Notes: generated by a model from the letters alone, not told the origin. A DNA stretch of 64,000 bases from Bactericera cockerelli (GCA_024516035.1 CM044959.1:25299644-25363643); one strand, 5' to 3'. Positions 31,204-44,160 are shown, counted from the first letter of the stretch. A program made the numbers and translations.

Positions 31204-32604
31204 TATTTCTGAGATAGTTAAGATAATAATTGAGAGCAACTGGTAGTTATGATAGTAATACTCCAACCTCTGAAAAATTGGAAGAAATATTTTACTTATA
31301 AGTTGTTCATGTTGTGTTGTTTTATAAAAACATACGTATAGGTTTCTTCAGCAACAATTGAGATTAAAACTATTATAAAATAATACATCATACTCTGAAA
31401 GACAATACTTTATTCTAAAAGCTTGGAACCATGTTATGTTTATCATCTATGTAGGTAATATACTTCATAATAATACTGCTGCACTAGATTCAACACATTT
31501 ACAATAGACATTTTGAACAACATTTTAATGACATATTCAAAATGTATTGAAATACGTTATATGTAGTCCTTTGCCTACGAAAAGTGAGTGCTAAGACTGC
31601 TATCACCATAGCCACAAAAAGAATATAATAACATTATTGTACACTAATCTGAGAGTCACTGGAAGAAGATAGCAAGATGAATTGGAGGAGAAGAAGGAGT
31701 TAAGTGGCAGAGAATGCCTAACTTCGCCACGGACTACAAGAAAATTGTAAATATAAATTAAAATAATTGCAACCGAGGATGCAAGAAGCATTTTCTCTTT
31801 GAATGGCCAGAGAAATTTTTTGGTAAAGAAAAACCCAAAAACACCACTTCGTGGTTAAAAAAAGAAGAACGCCTCACTCAAAAGAATGATTATAATTAGC
31901 TAAAAATAAATGATATCAAATTGAGAACACCTTACCACCTCTCTTTCTGTATCTCTGCACTCCTCTCTCTCTGAATTTATTCCTCTTATGTTTATCTTTC
32001 TTTATCCTTTCTAGGGGTCATCCCAAACTTGATTTCTCTTTAAATTTACTTGTTGCACGGCAATAAAAAATGGCGGTCGGAGATTGATTTTTCTGAACTT
32101 ATTTGATTTGAATCGAGAAAATTACACCTCGACCGCCTTTTTTTAGTATTATCCTTCAATTCCCGAGTATTATCATTCAATTCCCGATTTGGGCTCCCAA
32201 AACCCGAGGCCGCCCAAATGGGCCGCCCGCTTATAATTTAGAATTTTTTTTTGGTCCGGGCTCATCTCCATTATATCTTGATCACTTTAGACACCTCACT
32301 TAATCTTCAGTGCCAAGTTAAAGACACGAAGTCGGGTCTCAAAGGATCCGTATGAAAAAAAAAAAACAGAAGAAAAAAATTATGAATCTTTTCATGTCTT
32401 TCACGATTGTTGGGGGGTCTCGAAAATAGGGTTCCCGGTGGCCTAGGAAGTCAAACAAAGAGTCAAATCAACTTATTTTTCAACGTAGAGCCCATTTCTG
32501 CAATAAAAATCGCGATTTTTGAAATTCATGTTGCACTTTTCGCTGGCTGAAAGTACATGAAATGTATGGGAACTATGTTTTCCGTAACCTTACACTCTGC
32601 CGGG
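31204..32604. other. Non-coding stretch, small internal duplication only
   Basis: A short duplication (attatcMttcaattcccga) lies at about 32146-32188. No gene or mobile element recognised. Confidence 0.45.
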
Positions 32605-32656
32605 CTGTCTCTTTCTTTGTATAGGCGTTCTTCACACCTCGGCCGAGGTGTTTGAT
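32605..32656 (+). repeat. 52-bp segment identical to 25308-25359
   Basis: Second copy of the palindrome-bearing segment; the 18-bp palindrome is at 32634-32651. See the first copy. Confidence 0.8.
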
Positions 32657-34934
32657 GATTGGAACGGGGATCACCCGTATAATTCCAATCAATTTCTTTC
32701 CTAAATGGTCTAACCATTTCTTAGATTCGACGATCCAAGCACCCATGGTTTCCACATCAGAACATACCTGGACAGCAGGCTATTCCGAGCTAATATTGAG
32801 AGCAGAGGAGAACAGAGCCTGCTGAGTGTACTCTGGTCGCCACTGCATGGAACGTCAGCATTGTCAGCAAATAAACGTGACAGTGACAATTTGGAGCACA
32901 GTGGGAATTTCCCGCGCTGATTGTGACCTACATTGACGAGGAGTGACGTTATTATGTTCAGTGTCACCCACCTCAGCAAACCTTGTGCCTTTCAAAATAT
33001 TCCCTTTTCTACTTTCCTCTTATTACATTTAATTCACAGTACCTACATGGGTACATAAATTGCAACCCATGCAACTCGGGGTCCACTCATACTTCGTGAG
33101 GAAAAATGAGTAGTTACTTGTATGAGTGGCGGCATTACCAGAGTTAAAAGAAATTAGTGTTATAGAATTCAAAAAGTGAAGGAGGCTCTTAGTAATACTG
33201 CGCTTGTGCTTCACCACAAAAAAATCATACAATAAAATTCGAATAGAAAACTTTGTCATTCTGATCAGTCTTCCGTTACGAAACATAAAATATCAAATCC
33301 TCCATTGTGTACATATTTCACGAACAAATCATTACATTATTTTAGTAAGTTCATTTCAAAAACAGATTGCGCCGACATAATTTATATGGTTAATTATTTT
33401 ATTAATTTATGTCACAAAGCGTTGAGTACGCCTCCTTTCTTTTAGTCTCGGGTGAAATGTAAAATGAAAAGAAGCAGAAGCCAGATGCTATAGGGAGCCT
33501 CTTAAATCATGGCCTTATCTGTTCAAGAATCTTTGAGCATGGAGCAAGGGTTTTATGTTCCAGTTGGAGAACAGGGATTTTAAAAAGAAAATGCTATCAT
33601 AGGCTATTAGAAATTCTCTGAAAATCACAACTCTCAGCCGGGAAATATTAGGATCCTTTCTTGAGTGTGAGGATTGCAGATTTGCAGAATGTCAGAGTCT
33701 TATCTTTCACGACTCTCACATCTCAATTTATAAGACAATTAGTGCTTCATAAGGAAATATATAGGGCTGAATCTGGCAGTAATAAATTTTGAAGGCTCCA
33801 AACTTTAAATGCGTCGGCGCGGTCTGTATGATCCTATCTTCGGAGGAAGTCTCTTTCTGGTCTGTTATCTTGGGTTATTTCTTTATTATGTATCATATAT
33901 CTTTGAAAGATATACCTTCATAATTATGTACTTGGGAACTAACTACGACCATAGGCAGAGTACATGAGATAAACAAATTCTTAATAGAGGCCATTTCTTA
34001 ATAGAAGAGAGACATTGTACCTATTATTCAACCACCCTTTTATTGTAAGGTTATACCCCTTATACCTTGGTAATGGATTTATGTAGAAAAGATCAATTAA
34101 AACACTTGTAATGAAGACTCAGTCTTGGTAGACTTACACCACGAGAGAATAGTCTGAATTTGCCATAATTTATTCTCCCAGCAACCCATTACTTCACAAA
34201 TACCCTGTCATTCTTTCCATCTCATATTATCTTCTTCTGAATCTCATGAGCTTGTTCTGTTTGAAATTTCCAAAATTTTGTTTTGTCTTCTCTTTCCATC
34301 ACTATATCTCTCCCTTTCACTGTTTCTTCCTCTATCTCCTGTTATTGTTTTGTTTTGGTTGTTCTTGTTCCTCTTGTACTTGTTCTATATGGATGACATT
34401 TTCTTCGTTTCAAAGACTTAAGATGTTCGAGCTATTTGTTTTGAGTAATAAGTGTGGAAAGTCACAACTTCGCGATTCTGGTGTCAATTGTTTTAAACAA
34501 GATCATTCAGAAGAAATGAATGGATTTAGGTGGTGTGAGAGAGGGACAGAGAAGAGAAACTTAAGAATATTTAAATAAATATATTGAGGGTTTTTCATGT
34601 AACAAAAATAATATAAATAAGAAACGAATTGCCCAGGGGACATCAAAGGGTTACAGCAACGGAGAACGAAGGAACATTCAATATTGTTTTATTTAAACAA
34701 ACGCAAACAATGAATAAAATGAAAATTTTCAGAACACAAATTCTAGTTTACGTCACAAAGGAATAAAAAGGCGCACAGCATTTTGTAATATGAAAAGAGG
34801 CCGGTCTCTCTAGGAAAGCGCTTTTCCTGAACTGCACTTCAGAAAAAGTCTGCTTTATTTTTTCATTTCATTATTATGAAATAATTTTAGAACTCAATGG
34901 GAACCTTCTCGCTAACTGAGCAGTGCAAAGTGGA
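32657..34934. other. Non-coding stretch, nothing recognised
   Basis: 32740-32960 is richer in GC than its surroundings and contains one perfect GGGAATTTCCC (32903-32913), but no ORF with a domain. Frames at 32710-33286 and 34246-34578 show no motif. Confidence 0.4.
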
Positions 34935-35740
34935 AGTGCTGAACATTCTGAACAATTTGTGAACCTTGGTGCATACATATCCGAAAACAGTATTTTAATA
35001 AAAGTCAATGAATCAAAAAATCAAAGCAGAAATAAAAAACACTGCAATTTGGACACATCTTATCCTCGTGATTGCTTCACATTGTCAAACACGTGCATTC
35101 TTGAGAATTTGTTTAGACAATTACTTGTATCACCAAAACGGCTAACCGATTTTCTCAAATTTGTTTTATATGGTAGAATATTGTTTTTTCTACATTCTAA
35201 GTTCCACAAAAAATTCTGTATCGGCAAGTCGTGGTCCTTAATTTTTTATTTATTTGTCCAAAATTTCGGATTTTCTTAAATATCAGAGTCAAAATATAAT
35301 TAATTTAAAAATAAATAATAACAACCTATGTAAAACAATAATATGCATATTCTTACAAAATTTCATCGAAATCGGGTGTACCGTTCACGAGATATAAGCG
35401 TTTAAGTAAAAAGTTAGTGGTCAGGCGCATGGTCTCTTTCACCCAGAACCTCTGGTATGAATTCAATGAATTTAAAATGGGACCATCTACAAAATATCTC
35501 CTAGATGTGTGCAAAATTTTATCAAAATCGGTCGAGTAGTTTCCGAGATTTGCGCGTTACAAGGAATCGTTTTGACGGACCGACAGACCGACAGACGGAC
35601 ACAAAACCAAATTTACTCAGTAGGTTATGAAACGTCCAGAAATATGAAAAAAATTGAAATCGGAGCAAAAAAATATTTTTTTTTACAAAAACGAACACAA
35701 TACTTCCGATTTCTAATATTAGAAATTTTCGGAAGTAAAT
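34935..35740 (-). repeat. Hairpin-capped repeat family X, copy 2
   Basis: First unit of a direct duplication of about 860 bp (anchor cctcgtgattgcttcacatt at 35064, and at 35927 in the next unit). It contains cgttcacgagatataagcg, gtcaggcgcatggtctc, the gaccgacagaccgacagacg tract, and the terminal near-palindrome tacttccgatttctaat / attagaaattttcggaagta at about 35701-35738. Read on the minus strand the hairpin is 5', followed by TATTGTGTTCGT. The ORFs across it are shadows. Confidence 0.8.
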
Positions 35741-36009
35741 TATTTATAAAATTTTCGTCGGAAGACTGGAGTTTAGTGATTATTATACTTTGAACATTGT
35801 TCCAAACCTCGAGGTGATGTCCTGCAAGAGAGCAAGATGTTTCGCCCACTTCTAATCATTAAACACAAAACTGAGCAAATTTTTTAGAGAAGATAAAGAA
35901 CACTGCCAATTATGGACACAATACTTCCTCGTGATTGCTTCACATTGTAAACACGTGCCAATTTTGAGATTTTATAGAAAACTAGCGGGCTGCACCCGCT
36001 TCGCCAAGC

Positions 36010-36143
36010 CATCACACACACACCACCCATACATCACAACATCACACACCACACCCACACACCACATACACACACCACACACAAATCACACACACACATC
36101 TACACACATTGACACACACACACCCATCCATACACAAACACAT

Positions 36144-36205
<62 letters not shown>

Positions 36206-36300
36206 CACAACACACCACACACACACACACACACACACATCCACACACACACATGACCATACACACACACATACCAATACACACACACACACACACACAA
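36010..36300 (+). repeat. (CA)n microsatellite
   Basis: Long, interrupted CA-rich tract (cacacaca with acat, accac and atcc interruptions), purest at about 36140-36210. The His/Thr-rich and Cys/Val-rich frames on both strands (35931-36470, 36042-36397) are artefacts. Confidence 0.95.
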
Positions 36301-36464
36301 CATCATCGCTGCAAATTTCAAAATCCCGAGCCAAATCTATCATAGCGGATATTGATAATGTAGCAAACTGGCCTATATTTCGAGAACGGTTTGTCAAAAT
36401 ATGGCAACAAAGGGCTCAAATAAAAGCATGTGATGTTCTGAGACAGTTTTACAATATCAAAAAT

Positions 36465-36900
36465 ATATAGGTCCTCGCGATAAATTTTAAGTTCCGCGCT
36501 GGAATCTGTTAAAAAACGTGAAAAGTCTGAATGAAAGGAAGAAATTTCGAATATTCTGGCTTATATCTCAAGAACGGTAGGTCAGAATGTGGCCTCAAAT
36601 GTATTAATTGAAAGCTTGTTTTGTCTAATTTGTTATTAAATAATAAAAAATATAGGTCCTCGCGATAAATTTTAAGTTCCATGCTGGAATCTGTTAAAAA
36701 ACGTGAAAAGTCTGAAAAAAAGGTCAAAATTTCGAACATTCTTGCTTGTATCTCCATAACGGTACGTGAGAATGTGGCTTAAAATGAATTAAATGAAAGT
36801 AATTTTGTCTAATGTGTTATTAAATAATAAAAAATATAGGTCCTCGCGATAGATTTCAAGTTCTAGGGCAAAGACTGTCTTAAAATCGGACCCTTCCTCA
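36465..36900 (+). repeat. Tandem ~185-bp units inside the Helitron
   Basis: The block 'taggtcctcgcga' recurs at 36468, 36653 and 36837 (periods 185 and 184), followed by 'ttaagttccRYgctggaatc', 'aaaacgtgaaaagtctga' and 'atctcMaRaacggta'. Confidence 0.85.
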
Positions 36901-37730
36901 AGGAAATACTTGAGGAAGGTCATAACTCAAGGACGGTTTGGAATTTCGGACTTTTGATAGTTTTCCTGGTATTTTTCGGCAATTTTACTTGGGGTCGTCT
37001 CCCATCAATTTTTTGCTATCTCTTACCGTTTCGCCTAAACAATTCCTGCCCACAGACATACAAAGCCCGTCCATATTTCTCATTTATATAATTATAGAGA
37101 TTACTTGTATCTCCAAAACGGCTCAACCGATTTTCTTCAAATTCGTTTTATATGGTAGAATATTGTTCTGTCTACATTCTAAGTTCCACAAAAAATTCTG
37201 TATCTGCAAGTCGTGGTCCTTATTTTTTTACTTTTTTGTCCAAAATTTCGGATTTTCTTAAATATCAGAGTCAAATTATAATCAATTTAAAAATAAATAT
37301 AAATAACCTATGTAAAACAATAATATAAATACTCTTACAAAATTTCATCGAAATCGAGTGTATCGTTCACGAGATATAAGCGTTTAAGTAAAAAGTTAGT
37401 GGTCAGGCGCATGGTCTCTTTCACCCAGAACCGCTGGTATGAATTCGATAAATTTAAAATGGGACCATCTGCAGAATGTCTCCTAGATGTGTGCAAAATT
37501 TCATCAAAATCGGTCGAGTAGTTTCTGAGATTTGCGCGTTACAAGGAATCGTTTTAATAGACCGACAGACCGACAGACGGACACAAAACCAAATTTACTC
37601 AATAGGTTATGAAGCGTCCAGAAATATGAAAAAAATTGAAATCGGAGCAAAAAAAATATTTTTTTTTTACAAAAACGAACACAATAGGTACTTCCGATTT
37701 CTAATCTTAGAAATTTCTCGGAAGTAAAAG

Positions 37731-39854
37731 TTCATTAAAATTGAACGTGAAGGTGTGTGGATCAGTATGGAGATACATCTGGAGGCTTGAGAGAATTTGG
37801 AATTAGTAATGGGATTTCTTGTCTTTGTAAATTATTTCCTTATTTGCAAGATTTATTCCTCTTGTAAATTCAGTTCTTGTTCTTTGTTGGAGAAAGAAAA
37901 TGAAAGTAGATATTTAAAATATTTTTTCTAAGTACTATTTTAAAATCCTAATGAGTAAAAAAGTACAAGCAATATCTGTGAATTCTGTTCTGCGCTTTAG
38001 CATTCTATTTTTCTTCCAAAGTGTATCTCAGCTATCTTGAAACTCACAAATTGTTAGGAATACCTGCTAGGAATGTAGATATACATTTGTATATTGACGT
38101 TTGAGTAACAAATGCTGTGCAATATGTAGTTTACGAGATAACAGCCTCACCTCTTCTCATGGCAAGTGTCGAGGATGGGGCAAAGGTTTATACTTATTGT
38201 AAATATTGACTCTCTCCGACTCTCCCTCCTTTATCTACAACCCCCCCAGGATCCTAACATTTCCAATCGGTGTATATTGGAGGGTAAATGTCTGATGACA
38301 CCCAAAGTCTGCTCATTATTACCCAGATCATCTCCTCGTTCTCCTCCTCCCAATAACCCTTTCCTCCCCTCCTCCCCATTCTTCCTATCTAATAAAACAT
38401 TCGACATAAAACACACACCAGCAGGGAGTGACGTAATGATGTTTTGGTAACCTAAGTACAATGTATTTTCCTCCCTCGCTCAATTAGGAGGGGAGAAAAG
38501 GGGTAATACTTCTTTCTTCTCTCTCTCTCTCTTTCGTGTTTGTTTCCATAGCCTTTGTGTGTGGATTTTGACTTGATGCCAAATTTATATTAAAGTTCAA
38601 CTCGTGTGTGCTTGTTGTTGTACCGGGAGGAGTAAAGAGGAGGACAACAAATAAAGAAAATGTTGGTTTCTCAGATATGAATACCATGGGACTATTGGAA
38701 CTCTCTGAAGACAATGCTTCTGTCGAGAAGTTGACTATAGATAATGAAGAGATGTATAGATAGTGAGAAAGGGGGTAAGAATGAAGGAAGAGTACAGAGA
38801 AAATAGGGGGAGAAAGGTAGGAGAATACAAAAAGGAAAGCAATGTAGATACATATAAAATATTTTTTAAATTGATGTAAGGGGAGATTCGGAGGAGGAGT
38901 AGTAAAGAGAGAGAATGTGAGGAAGAAATAGATGGCCTATGAAAATTATGGACTTGGAATAAAGAAAGAGAGAGAAGAGAGGCATATTTTTATCGAAAAC
39001 TTTAATGTTGACCTTGCATGATGGTTGAAACGTCTGCCCACCTCCTGGAACTGAATGAATATTAATTAATGAAAGCAGAACAGAGACGTGTACATATATT
39101 ATTCTGTATTCCATGCTCCATTAAGCTCACTTTCCGGCAGTTTCCGCTCTCCAGAAATCACCAGAGGAAAGCTAATTAAAACTGAAGTTTCAAAACAAAG
39201 GGACCAAAAAAAGCTCTCCTCTCTTTCAAAGTTGAATTACTCAGGACACATTCTGTTCTGAGCTTCCGATATAGAAACCAGCCCGGGATATACAGAGTGA
39301 GTGCGATGTAAGTTCTTCACGACCTTCGGACAGACGACATTGTGTTTTCTATCCTTTTGTACGAAAAAGAAACCTGAATGCTCACTAAGACAACAACGGA
39401 AAAAATCAAAAGCCTTTGAAGTCTGGCCCTTCAGGAGAATCGCGGACTCAAAAAATTTATAAAGAAGAAATCTTACAAAAAAATTAATAAATAAAGAGAA
39501 TTCCTTCTGACAGTTCTGACATTAAAGAGCAGAAACACTTCAATACTTTAGACATAATTATAATGCGAAACCTAGACAATCTAGACATATAGATATAAAC
39601 TACTTCAGTGTATTCTAAAGGTAAAGGACAGCCAGGAGTAGAAGGATTGCCTGGCTGACAGACATAGAACCTGATTTGAGAAAATTTTAGAAGATCTTTT
39701 CTTTTCTGGTTTATACTGTTTTAAATTTTGTATTTTAATTTTTATAATTACTTGTTTGTACATATATCCTACGAATAAAGAGTTACATAATAATAATAAT
39801 ATAATAATACTTTCAGGCAATGGAAGGTAAAATCCCGGTGAAATTTTGGTTTCC
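37731..39854. other. Non-coding stretch, nothing recognised
   Basis: Contains short CT runs (38517-38533). Frames at 38166-39114 and 39605-39820 lack domains. Confidence 0.45.
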
Positions 39855-41063
39855 AGACCCCGTGGATCAATGTATGTCGTGCGGTACTCACGTACACTCT
39901 GTGGATCACTCTGTATGTCGTGCGGTACTCACTGTACACTCTGTGGATCACTCTGTATGTCGTGCGGTACTCACCGTACATTGTGGATCACTCTGTATGT
40001 CGTGCGGTACTCACCGTACACTCTGTGGATCATCTGTATGTCGTGCGGTACTCACCGTACACTCTGTGGATCAATGTATGTCGTGCGGTACTCACCGTAC
40101 ACTCTGTGGATCACTCTGTATGTCGTGCGGTACTCACCGTACACTCTGTGGAACCTCTGTATGTCGTGCGGTACTCACCGTACACTCTGTGGATCACTCT
40201 GTATAGTCGTGCGGTACTCACCGTACACTCTGTGGATCACTCTGTATGTCGTGCGGTACTCACTGTACACTCTATGGATCACTCTGTATGTCGTGCGGTA
40301 CTCACTGTACACTCTGTGGATCACTCTGTATGTCGTGCGGTACTCACCGTACACTCTGTGGATCACTCTGTATGTCGTGCGGTACTCACCGTACACTCTG
40401 TGGATCACTCTGTATGTCGTGCGGTACTCACCGTACACTCTGTGGAACACTCTGTATGTCGTGCGGTACTCACCGTACACTCTGTGGATCACTCTGTATG
40501 TCGTGCGGTACTCACCGTACACTCTGTGGATCACTCTGTATGTCGTGCGGTACTCACCGTACACTCTGTGGATCATTGTATGTCGTGCGGTACTCACCGT
40601 ACACTCTGTGGATCACTCTGTATGTCGTGCGGTACTCACTGTACACTCTGTGGATCACTCTGTATGTCGTGCGGTACTCACCGTACACTCTGTGGATCAC
40701 TCTGTATGTCGTGCGGTACTCACCGTACACTCTGTGGATCACTCTGTATGTCGTGCGGTACTCACCGTACACTCTGTGGATCACTCTGTATGTCGTGCGG
40801 TACTCACTGTACACTCTGTGGATCACTCTGTATGTCGTGCGGTACTCACCGTACACTCTGTGGATCACTCTGTATGTCGTGCGGTACTCACCGTACACTC
40901 TGTGGATCATGTATGTCGTGCGGTACTCACCGTACACTCTGTGGATCACTCTGTATGTCGTGCGGTACTCACCGTACACTCTGTGGAACACTCTGTATGT
41001 CGTGCGGTACTCACCGTACACTCTGTGGAACACTCTGTATGTCGTGCGGTACTCACCGTACAC
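39855..41063 (+). repeat. 42-bp minisatellite, about 28-29 copies
   Basis: Unit tctgtggatcactctgtatg followed by tcgtgcggtactcaccgtac and ac. Variants include tcactgtac for tcaccgtac, gaacactc for gatcactc, and a few short deletions (near 39977, 40032, 40073, 40575 and 40908). The period is 14 codons and the unit lacks stops in several frames on both strands, which creates apparent ORFs of up to 446 codons. These have no start context, change frame at each deletion and should not be annotated as genes. Confidence 0.95.
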
Positions 41064-44000
41064 TGCGGCCGCCTGGAGGGCCAGGATATTCCTCTCCCTC
41101 CTCCCTTACCATCCACCCTCCCTGCCTTGTACGTTGAAACAATCTTTTGTGTAAATATTGTTCTTAACCTTGTGCATAAAATATGATCTCCTTGCTTGTG
41201 TCGGACGCCCGAGGCAGGCAACATTTTTTCCCTACATACTGTTGTTACCAGTAAATGCTGACAGGGAGCGGAAACATTTCTGGGAACGCTTACAATGCAA
41301 GACGTAAGTTCCGAGTTAGTGTTTCGTCGGTAGTGTAAGCTTTCGACAAGATCTTGTTTGAAAAAGAAAATAATTGATCATTAAACTTTTTAGAGCTTCT
41401 ACAGCTACATCTCATATTATCATATCCATGAATGTTTTATTAGTAAGTAGGTAAGAAACATTCAATGTAATAATAACTTTATTGAAGTTTACTCATTTAT
41501 AATATTGGGCCATACAGCCATACACACAATATTACAATCCTCCAATGTTTCCGAAGATGTCTTTTGTGCGTTGATATGTACGGTATGTTAGGTATGTAGG
41601 ACCAAAACCTTCGAAATGAAAATTATGTTTAAGCTAGAATAGACTCTGCTAGGAATATTATCTAAATCAAGCTTTCTATCTGTAAACCAAACACTATTAT
41701 GCTTTACTTCTGCACTGGTTCCAGTGTAATATATGTTGAACATTGAATAAACAAAGTGAACATTGATGTAAGTGCCTACCTACCATGTATCAGCGTGGAA
41801 CACTGAACTGGCAGCGAGCCGTAGAGGAACTGTGTTAATTTATTTTGGCAAATCATGATCACCAGACCTACCCACACGGGTTTTATTTCTGAAAAGGTGA
41901 AATTTATGGCTACTAGAGGTGACTGTAATGGTTCCTCGTGTACTAATACATTAGGAAGAGTATACAGGGTATGTCTTGGAATTTAATTTTGGGCTAGTTT
42001 TTATTACTTCTCTCCATATTACTAAAACTGTGGTCCTTTTTTTTAGTTTTCGTGATTGAATATAAAGTAATTTTCAGTATTATTAGCTCATATGTGCCGT
42101 TTTAAAACGATGAACATGTGAAAATATCTGGGCTCGGTGCTTGGTTGTTCTAGTCACAGAAAATTGGATCTCCAGCTGACCCTTACCAGAACTCTTCACT
42201 TACTGGCTAACAAGCTGAGCCACACATTACTATTAGCATATCCCTGGTCACTGGTGATCACCAAGCACACTAATAATTAGATGATAATTTAATCTGATAA
42301 AGAAATAACAGGCAAAAGTCGAATTCATAAAATTAGCATAATATTACTGCATACTGTAGCAGATTGTACATCGCTTAATCTGCAGGCTTCATCTTTGCTA
42401 GAACTACTCCTTGGCGAGAGGTGGTTTTGTTTTAATGTCATCCTGGCCAGCTCTCAGCCAGAGATGTGGGTGCTTGGTGTTGGAAATTACCGGATTCTGC
42501 TTCAAGCTGGACACTAATGAGGAAGATTTGCATGCGTTCGGTGGTGGGACAAACATATCATATTACCGCAAGCACTTGCTTTACTTTCCAAGCATACAGG
42601 TGTTGGTGGCATCCGGAGTGATCATTCGAGAACTTTATGACTGCGATAGTGGTGAATGTGTGTTGAAATTATTTCAAAGAAAGTAAATGTCTTGAGAATC
42701 CTTCTTAACAGGCAATCTTTGGAACTCATGATGTCAGTTTTAAAACAGTCAAACATAAATTAGGTGACATTTCTATGGTTTTTCTACAGGTTGGTTTTTC
42801 CCATTTGCTTATTGTTTTGTCCAAGTGAAAGTAGACAGCCGCCCACCATTTTGTTACAGAAGCTTGATGTTCTTCATGTCCAAATAGGAGCTTATACTAG
42901 ACATCTGATTGTGAAGAGAGCACAGCATATTGCACCACTCCTCATTGTTTGCAGGGCAAACGTGAAATAACGAGAGAATATCAAACGTAAATACAAGTTC
43001 GTCTGCTCTTTGTGTTTTCACTCGAGTACTTGATCCGATTACTCTGTGAAAGTGAATTTCTGTTCTCTTCCATTTCATTCTTGAGAGTTTCTTGTTCTGT
43101 GGCTGTGGTCGATGTCATACGCTCAGCGACTTTAAGTCTAAAAAATACGTCGGGTCTCTTTCCAGCCACAACATTTTGAAATGAAAGTCAGGACTTGGAA
43201 ACGTGTAGCGCGTCGTGATAATAAAGTTCTCCAAAGTTTTTGAATGGAAGATTATTTTGTCTTGAGGATAACCACAAGGCTCTTCCGTTTCAGACAAAAC
43301 CGAAAACGGATGAAGAAGATATCAACTCCTTGACGTAAACTTCAGAACGGTATTAACTTTCACGAAAACAATTTTCGAACATCTTACTAATAATTTGAAC
43401 AAAACCTTAACTTCTAGCAAGAATCATGTACTCGTGAATGAATTATACATGTACAAGGAAAATCAATACTTACGGTCTGCTTGAATTATTTTTATTATCA
43501 TACGAACTTCCCATATGTATGTATGTATTGAGAGGAAATAAAATACGCTATCTTGTACCGCTGATAGTGATCACCGGAACAGACAAAATTATGGCGCTCC
43601 AAAATAAACAAGATGCTTGTTTATTGTGTAAGAAGATATAAAGTCTCAGTATGGGCACCTTACCCAGCTGCTTGAGAATTGAGGAAATTATTAATTTGTA
43701 TAATAATTTAGAAATTAAAGGTTTTAATTCTCAGAAATAACAAATGTGTCCATATCTCCAGTAGAGATGTCTTCAAATTCTTGGAGGGTTCGGTACTCAG
43801 CGATGAATCAACTGGTGAATTGGTGCATCATCTGCAAAAGTTGTTTCATCCATTGTATTATTTGATAAACCTTATCGAGCAACAGTAAAGTTGCAATTAA
43901 GATTTCCTACAGAGAGTACGAGTATATTATTAAATTTAATGTTGAAGAAGAATTGGTATGAAAAGCTAAGAAGGAACAGGACACAGTATGGATAAAAGAA

Positions 44001-44160
44001 TAGATAGCACAGTTCTCTTATTCGCAGAATCAGCAATCAGCAGCATGTTGTGATCTCTCATGGACGTGAGGTCCCCTAGGAGCTCAGTGCTGTCACGAGT
44101 AGCTGCGTCAGGGGTGGACTTGGCGAGACCTTGCAAGCTTCTGATAAAACCTTATCGGTT
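41064..44160. other. Non-coding stretch, no gene supported
   Basis: The best open frame is 42411-42686 (91 codons, cysteine-containing), but it has no recognisable domain and no convincing acceptor or donor. Frames at 42764-43297 and 43438-43641 are similar. Confidence 0.4.

Larger units (their letters stand above)
35982..37100 (-). mobile_element. Non-autonomous Helitron, 1,119 bp
   Basis: On the minus strand it begins TCTCTATAATTATATAAATG (37100 downward) after A (complement of T37101). It ends in a hairpin, agcgggtgcagcccgct, followed by CTAG (35982-35985) and T (complement of A35981): TC...CTRR inserted between A and T. The 3' hairpin is nearly the same as that of the Helitron at 18556-18573, so one helicase family may mobilise both. 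It contains a CA microsatellite and 2.5 tandem ~185-bp units. No coding capacity. Confidence 0.85.
35780..37730 (-). repeat. Hairpin-capped repeat family X, copy 3 (interrupted by Helitron)
   Basis: The left part is 35780-35981 and the right part 37101-37730, collinear with copy 2 once the Helitron is removed. The terminal near-palindrome is at about 37689-37728. It differs from copy 2 by scattered substitutions, so the duplication is not brand new. Confidence 0.8.

Noticed and set aside
32903..32913. Perfect GGGAATTTCCC, a Rel/Dorsal-type binding sequence
   Set aside because: Single 11-mer with no promoter or gene nearby; chance occurrence cannot be excluded.
35931..36470. 179-codon His/Thr-rich plus frame and Cys/Val-rich minus frames
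   Set aside because: They are translations of the (CA)n/(TG)n microsatellite inside a non-autonomous Helitron.
39846..41186. 446-codon Cys-rich repeat ORF and its rivals in other frames
   Set aside because: Minisatellite artefact: several overlapping frames are equally open and indels shift the frame.
42411..42686. 91-codon plus frame as a host exon
   Set aside because: No recognisable domain, no clear splice sites and no neighbours supporting a gene.
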